Shown here: positions 61,325 to 64,000 of the stretch, in pieces
Numbering within the stretch: position 1 is the stretch's first letter
How the letters are laid out: the number at the start of each line of letters is the position of its first letter
NCBI RefSeq assembly: GCF_001457475.1
Contig: NZ_LN831029.1
Coordinates: 5,518,001 to 5,582,000, forward strand
DNA: 64,000 nt
From: Achromobacter xylosoxidans
GTDB lineage: Bacteria; Pseudomonadota; Gammaproteobacteria; Burkholderiales; Burkholderiaceae_B
Reading direction: 5' to 3'
Notes under the pieces: model-generated
The model's input: only the letters and a program-made list of their open reading frames with translations
The model's database searches: none
What the model was told of the DNA's origin: nothing
Translations under genes and position numbers: made by a program

Positions 61325-62113
61325 CTACTTCCCAGGCAGAGAACCGGCCGGGTCGACCGCCTGGCCGTCGTAGCGCAATTCGAAGTACAGTCCTACCTGC
61401 TTGCTGTCGCTATTGCCCATTTCGGCGATTTTCTGCCCCTGGCTCACCCGCTGGCCTTCCTTGACCAGCAGTTTGCTGTTGTGGGCGTAGATGCTGAGGA
61501 AGCTGGCGCTATGCTTGACGATCACCAGATGCCCGTAGCCACGCAGGCCGCTGCCGGAATAGGCGACGGTGCCGGCGGCCGCGGCCACCACCGGCGTGCC
61601 GGTGGTGTTGGAAATGACGATGCCGTTCGACCCCGAGCCATCGTAGCCGCGGGTCACCTTGCCCTGCGCCGGCCACACCAGCGAGATCGCCCCCGGCGGC
61701 GCGGTGCGCCGCTTGCCCATGCTGGAGGCGCCCGCGCGCGAGCCGCCCGAGGCCTTGGGCCGCGACTTGGACGGCGCGGAAGTGCTGGCCTGCCCCGCCG
61801 GCGGCACCACTCGCAGCATCTGCCCCACCTCGATTGCATTGGTGTTCGACAGGTTGTTCCAGCGTGCAAGGTTGGATACGCTGGTGCCCTGCTTGCGGGC
61901 GATCTGCGTCAGCGTGTCGCCCGACTGCACCCGGTAATAGCCGGGCTGGACCTTGGTCGTGGTGCCGCAGGCGGCCAGCAATGCCAGCAACGCGGCCAGC
62001 AGCGCCAGCCGGACGAAGCGGATGACATCGCGCAGGGGCGGACGCGCCCGGGCGAACCCGGAAACGGCAATGGAATCGGGGGCTGGCAGGGTCTGGGCGG
62101 GCAAGGAGAGCAC
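61325..62113 (-). CDS. NlpD-like LysM/LytM lipoprotein, degenerate metallopeptidase
   Basis: 262 residues from GTG 62113, which has AGGA 5 nt upstream; no ATG fits. The lipobox LLAAC (about residue 50) follows a long N-region. LysM domain about 58-103 (YYRVQSGDTLTQIARKQGTSVSNLARWNNLSNTNAIEVGQMLRV), basic Ser/Ala/Pro linker, then a LytM/M23 domain (about 145-262). The HxH metal motif reads GLYFELRYDG and the first metal-His motif is replaced by GYDGSGSNGIV, so it should be inactive and may activate an amidase, as NlpD does for AmiC. It is not beside surE/pcm/rpoS, where nlpD usually lies. Confidence 0.82.
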   Translation of the reverse strand: MLSLPAQTLPAPDSIAVSGFARARPPLRDVIRFVRLALLAALLALLAACGTTTKVQPGYYRVQSGDTLTQIARKQGTSVSNLARWNNLSNTNAIEVGQMLRVVPPAGQASTSAPSKSRPKASGGSRAGASSMGKRRTAPPGAISLVWPAQGKVTRGYDGSGSNGIVISNTTGTPVVAAAAGTVAYSGSGLRGYGHLVIVKHSASFLSIYAHNSKLLVKEGQRVSQGQKIAEMGNSDSKQVGLYFELRYDGQAVDPAGSLPGK

Positions 62114-62281
62114 TGAATCCTGGAACGGAGTGGGACACGACTGCGTCCAAGGGTACCAAGATTTTCGAACGGCGGTATGCCCCCGGCAACTTTCGCGGAC
62201 GGTGCCGGGCCGTGTTGTATAACCCCGCTGATTGGCGCGAGCCCGCGCTCGCCATGGATCACCGCGTCTGCAAGGAACGAT

Positions 62282-63571
62282 ATGGCAACACCACGAGCGC
62301 CCCGAAGAAACCTGTACTGCCTGCTGTGGGCCATCCCCTACCTGCTGTGCGGGGTCTTCTCGCGCCTGCTGAACGATCCGGTCAGCCACGCGGTCTTCGT
62401 CTGGCTGCCGCCGGGCGTGGCGGTGGGCGCCTACCTGCTGACGCAGCGCCGCAATTGGCCGCTGCTCCTGGCCGCCTTCTTCTGCGCGCAACTGGTCTTG
62501 ACCAGCTTCACGCGCGGCCAACCCGCCACCGCGCTGGTGTTCGCCATCGCCGCCAGCCTGTCCAACCTGCTGGCGGCCTGGACGGTGCAGCGCCTGGCCC
62601 CGCGCGAGGGCGGACTCGGGCTGGTCGCCGCGCTGCTGGCCGGCGCGCTGGCGGGCGCGGGCCTGTCGGCGCTGCTGGGCGGCGGCTGGCTGTGGCTGAC
62701 GCAGGAAGCGCATGGCTGGCTGCGGCTGCGCACCTGGGTCGCGGCCTACCTGGCCGGCATCCTGATCGTCGCGCCGGCCCTGACCGTGTGGGCCCATTTC
62801 CGCCCGCGCCGCTCGGGGGGGCCGCGCAAGCGCGACCTGGTGCTGGGCGCCATCGCCTACGTCGCGCTGATCGCCTCGACCTTCATGACCTTCGACGGCG
62901 ACATGATCCAGAACCTGCCGTACGTGGTCACCTTCGAGCTGACCTACCTGCCGCTGGTATTCGCGGTGTTGACCGCGCTGGTGTGGGGTCCGCCGGGCGG
63001 CACCCTGGCTGTCATCACGCTGGCCCTAATGGCGCTGTACCAGAGCGCGCAGGGCGAAGGCCCGTTCGTGGAAGCCAACGACCATTGGCACGTGCTGCTG
63101 GCCACGCAGGTCTACCTGGTGGTCACCGCGCTGCTGATCCTGCTGGTCAACACCCTGCGCGCCGCCCGCGCGCAGGAACTCGAGAACGCCGAGCGCTGGC
63201 GCGGCCGCTTCGATCTGGCGCTGGCCGGCAGCCATCAGCTGATGTACCGCTACAACCCGTTCGACGGCTCGCTCGAACTGGCCGGCGACCTGCAGGGCGC
63301 CCTGGGCGTGCAGGCGGCCGCCATTTCCAACCTGGACGCGCTGCTGGCACTGGCCCACCCGGACGACCGCGCGCGCCTGACGCTGCACTGGGCCGCGCGC
63401 CGCGCCGGCGCCCACGACCGCACGCCGCTGCTGTTCCGCATGGCGCACGCCGGCGGCGGCTGGCGCGTGATCAGCGACCGCGGTTCGCCGCTGGAGGATT
63501 TCGACGGCAGCGTGGCCGTCGTCGCCGGCATGTGGCGCCTGGGCGAAATCGAGCAGGCAGATGTCCACTAG
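62282..63571 (+). CDS. MASE1-domain membrane sensor with PAS-like C-terminus
   Basis: 429 residues from ATG 62282, which has AAGGA upstream. Residues about 8-300 form a MASE1 membrane domain of eight or more spans (LLWAIPYLLCGVFSRLLNDP, VWLPPGVAVGAYLL, TWVAAYLAGILIVAPALTVW). After a short helix (RAARAQELENAERWRGRFDLAL) comes a PAS-fold region (GSHQLMYRYNPFDGSLELAGDL, LLALAHPDDRARL, LLFRMAHAGGGWRVISDRGSPLEDFDGSV). There is no GGDEF, EAL or kinase domain. Its stop overlaps the hydrolase start by 11 nt. Confidence 0.82.
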   Translation: MATPRAPRRNLYCLLWAIPYLLCGVFSRLLNDPVSHAVFVWLPPGVAVGAYLLTQRRNWPLLLAAFFCAQLVLTSFTRGQPATALVFAIAASLSNLLAAWTVQRLAPREGGLGLVAALLAGALAGAGLSALLGGGWLWLTQEAHGWLRLRTWVAAYLAGILIVAPALTVWAHFRPRRSGGPRKRDLVLGAIAYVALIASTFMTFDGDMIQNLPYVVTFELTYLPLVFAVLTALVWGPPGGTLAVITLALMALYQSAQGEGPFVEANDHWHVLLATQVYLVVTALLILLVNTLRAARAQELENAERWRGRFDLALAGSHQLMYRYNPFDGSLELAGDLQGALGVQAAAISNLDALLALAHPDDRARLTLHWAARRAGAHDRTPLLFRMAHAGGGWRVISDRGSPLEDFDGSVAVVAGMWRLGEIEQADVH

Positions 63572-64000
63572 CACCGGAGCCCTGCTCATCCACGGCTTGG
63601 GCGGCACCCAGTACGACCTGGGATCGCTGCACAAGATCCTCAAGCGCGCCGGCATCGAGACCCACTCGCTGACGCTGCCCGGGCACGGCACGGTTCCCGA
63701 GGACCTGCTGCCGGTGCGCGCCGAAGACTGGATCGACGCCGTCACCGCCAAGTACCGCGAGGTGGCCGAACGCCACGACACGCTGCACGTGGTCGGCATG
63801 TGCCTGGGTGCGCTGCTGGCGGTGGAGCTGTGCAAGCGCGTCGGGCACCGCAAGGGCAAGCTGGTCAGCCTGGCCGCGCCGGTCTTCATCGACGGCTGGA
63901 GCACGCCCTGGTATCGCGGCCTGCGCAAGCTGGTCTACCGCATCCCTGGCCTGGCCGCGCGCATGCGCGTCGAGGAAGAAGAACCCTACGGCATCAAGAA
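63561..64000 (+). CDS. Alpha/beta hydrolase with Cys in the nucleophile elbow, 3' end beyond window
   Basis: 146 codons visible; cut by the right window edge. Starts at ATG inside the end of the MASE1 gene. Alpha/beta hydrolase features: ALLIHGLGGTQYDLGSL (HG oxyanion loop), SLTLPGHGTVPEDLL, and the elbow VVGMCLGALLAVELC, where GMCLG has Cys instead of the usual Ser. Cys nucleophiles occur in dienelactone hydrolases and PHA synthases. No signal peptide. The acid and His residues lie beyond the window, so activity cannot be judged. Confidence 0.8.
   Translation, partial: MSTSTGALLIHGLGGTQYDLGSLHKILKRAGIETHSLTLPGHGTVPEDLLPVRAEDWIDAVTAKYREVAERHDTLHVVGMCLGALLAVELCKRVGHRKGKLVSLAAPVFIDGWSTPWYRGLRKLVYRIPGLAARMRVEEEEPYGIK

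Overview
The window is about 64 kb of very GC-rich, gene-dense chromosome. It carries no phage, plasmid or insertion-sequence genes, and I saw no tRNA or rRNA gene. Gene content points to the Alcaligenaceae (Bordetella/Achromobacter group): a type-I azurin whose mature N-terminus and copper ligands match that family, the hurI-hurR-bhuRSTUV heme locus in its Bordetella order, a Bug-type tricarboxylate receptor, and many LysR regulators. I favour Achromobacter or a close relative. The genus call is inference.

Layout. 0-5 kb: two divergent PepSY proteins around a symmetric operator, a membrane ferric-reductase-like oxidoreductase, a sorbosone-dehydrogenase-like lipoprotein, azurin and an atypical SDR. 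5-8 kb: a DUF1800/DUF1501 export pair. 8-11.3 kb: Bug receptor and PrpF isomerase with a divergent LysR regulator. 11.3-13.6 kb: a GNAT enzyme, a small exported protein, and an ECF sigma/anti-sigma pair. 14-26.2 kb: a complete urea module. A GntR regulator, urea carboxylase and allophanate hydrolase lie on the minus strand, divergent from urtABCDE, which sits behind a consensus sigma-54 promoter. 26.2-30.5 kb: a DUF2946 protein, a TonB siderophore receptor and a PepSY membrane protein. 30.6-34.6 kb: an ArsC-like reductase, a LuxR response regulator with its histidine kinase, a possible 41-codon gene under a matching promoter, and a PAP2 phosphatase. 34.6-36.8 kb: divergent alkylation-repair genes (ogt and an Ada-AlkA fusion). 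37.4-46 kb: yajQ and the heme locus. 46-53.4 kb: small membrane and periplasmic proteins, a YafY regulator with a VOC protein, an anion permease, a threonine-synthase-like enzyme and two LysR regulators. 53.5-57.4 kb: tryptophan/kynurenine catabolism (permease, kynU, Lrp-type regulator) and a TrhA/hemolysin-III protein. 57.6-64 kb: P1 peptidase, cystine-type ABC transporter, NlpD-like factor, MASE1 sensor and an alpha/beta hydrolase cut by the window edge.

How the genes work together. UrtABCDE imports urea, urea carboxylase makes allophanate, and AtzF splits it to ammonia and CO2; the sigma-54 promoter implies nitrogen control and a GntR-type site implies substrate control. In the heme locus, Fur-type control of HurI would allow heme-signalled transcription of the receptor, with BhuTUV importing heme and BhuS handling it in the cytoplasm. 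KynU yields anthranilate from kynurenine brought in by, or alongside, the adjacent permease.

Most unusual signals. (1) Two related intergenic elements of about 300 bp (13756-14081 and 37069-37368) share a nearly identical core of about 90 nt. Each core is enclosed by long inverted arms whose sequences differ between copies while pairing is kept. (2) A 17-bp box occurs at identical spacing from a -10-like hexamer in front of the response regulator and again just after the kinase gene, where it precedes a possible new small protein gene.
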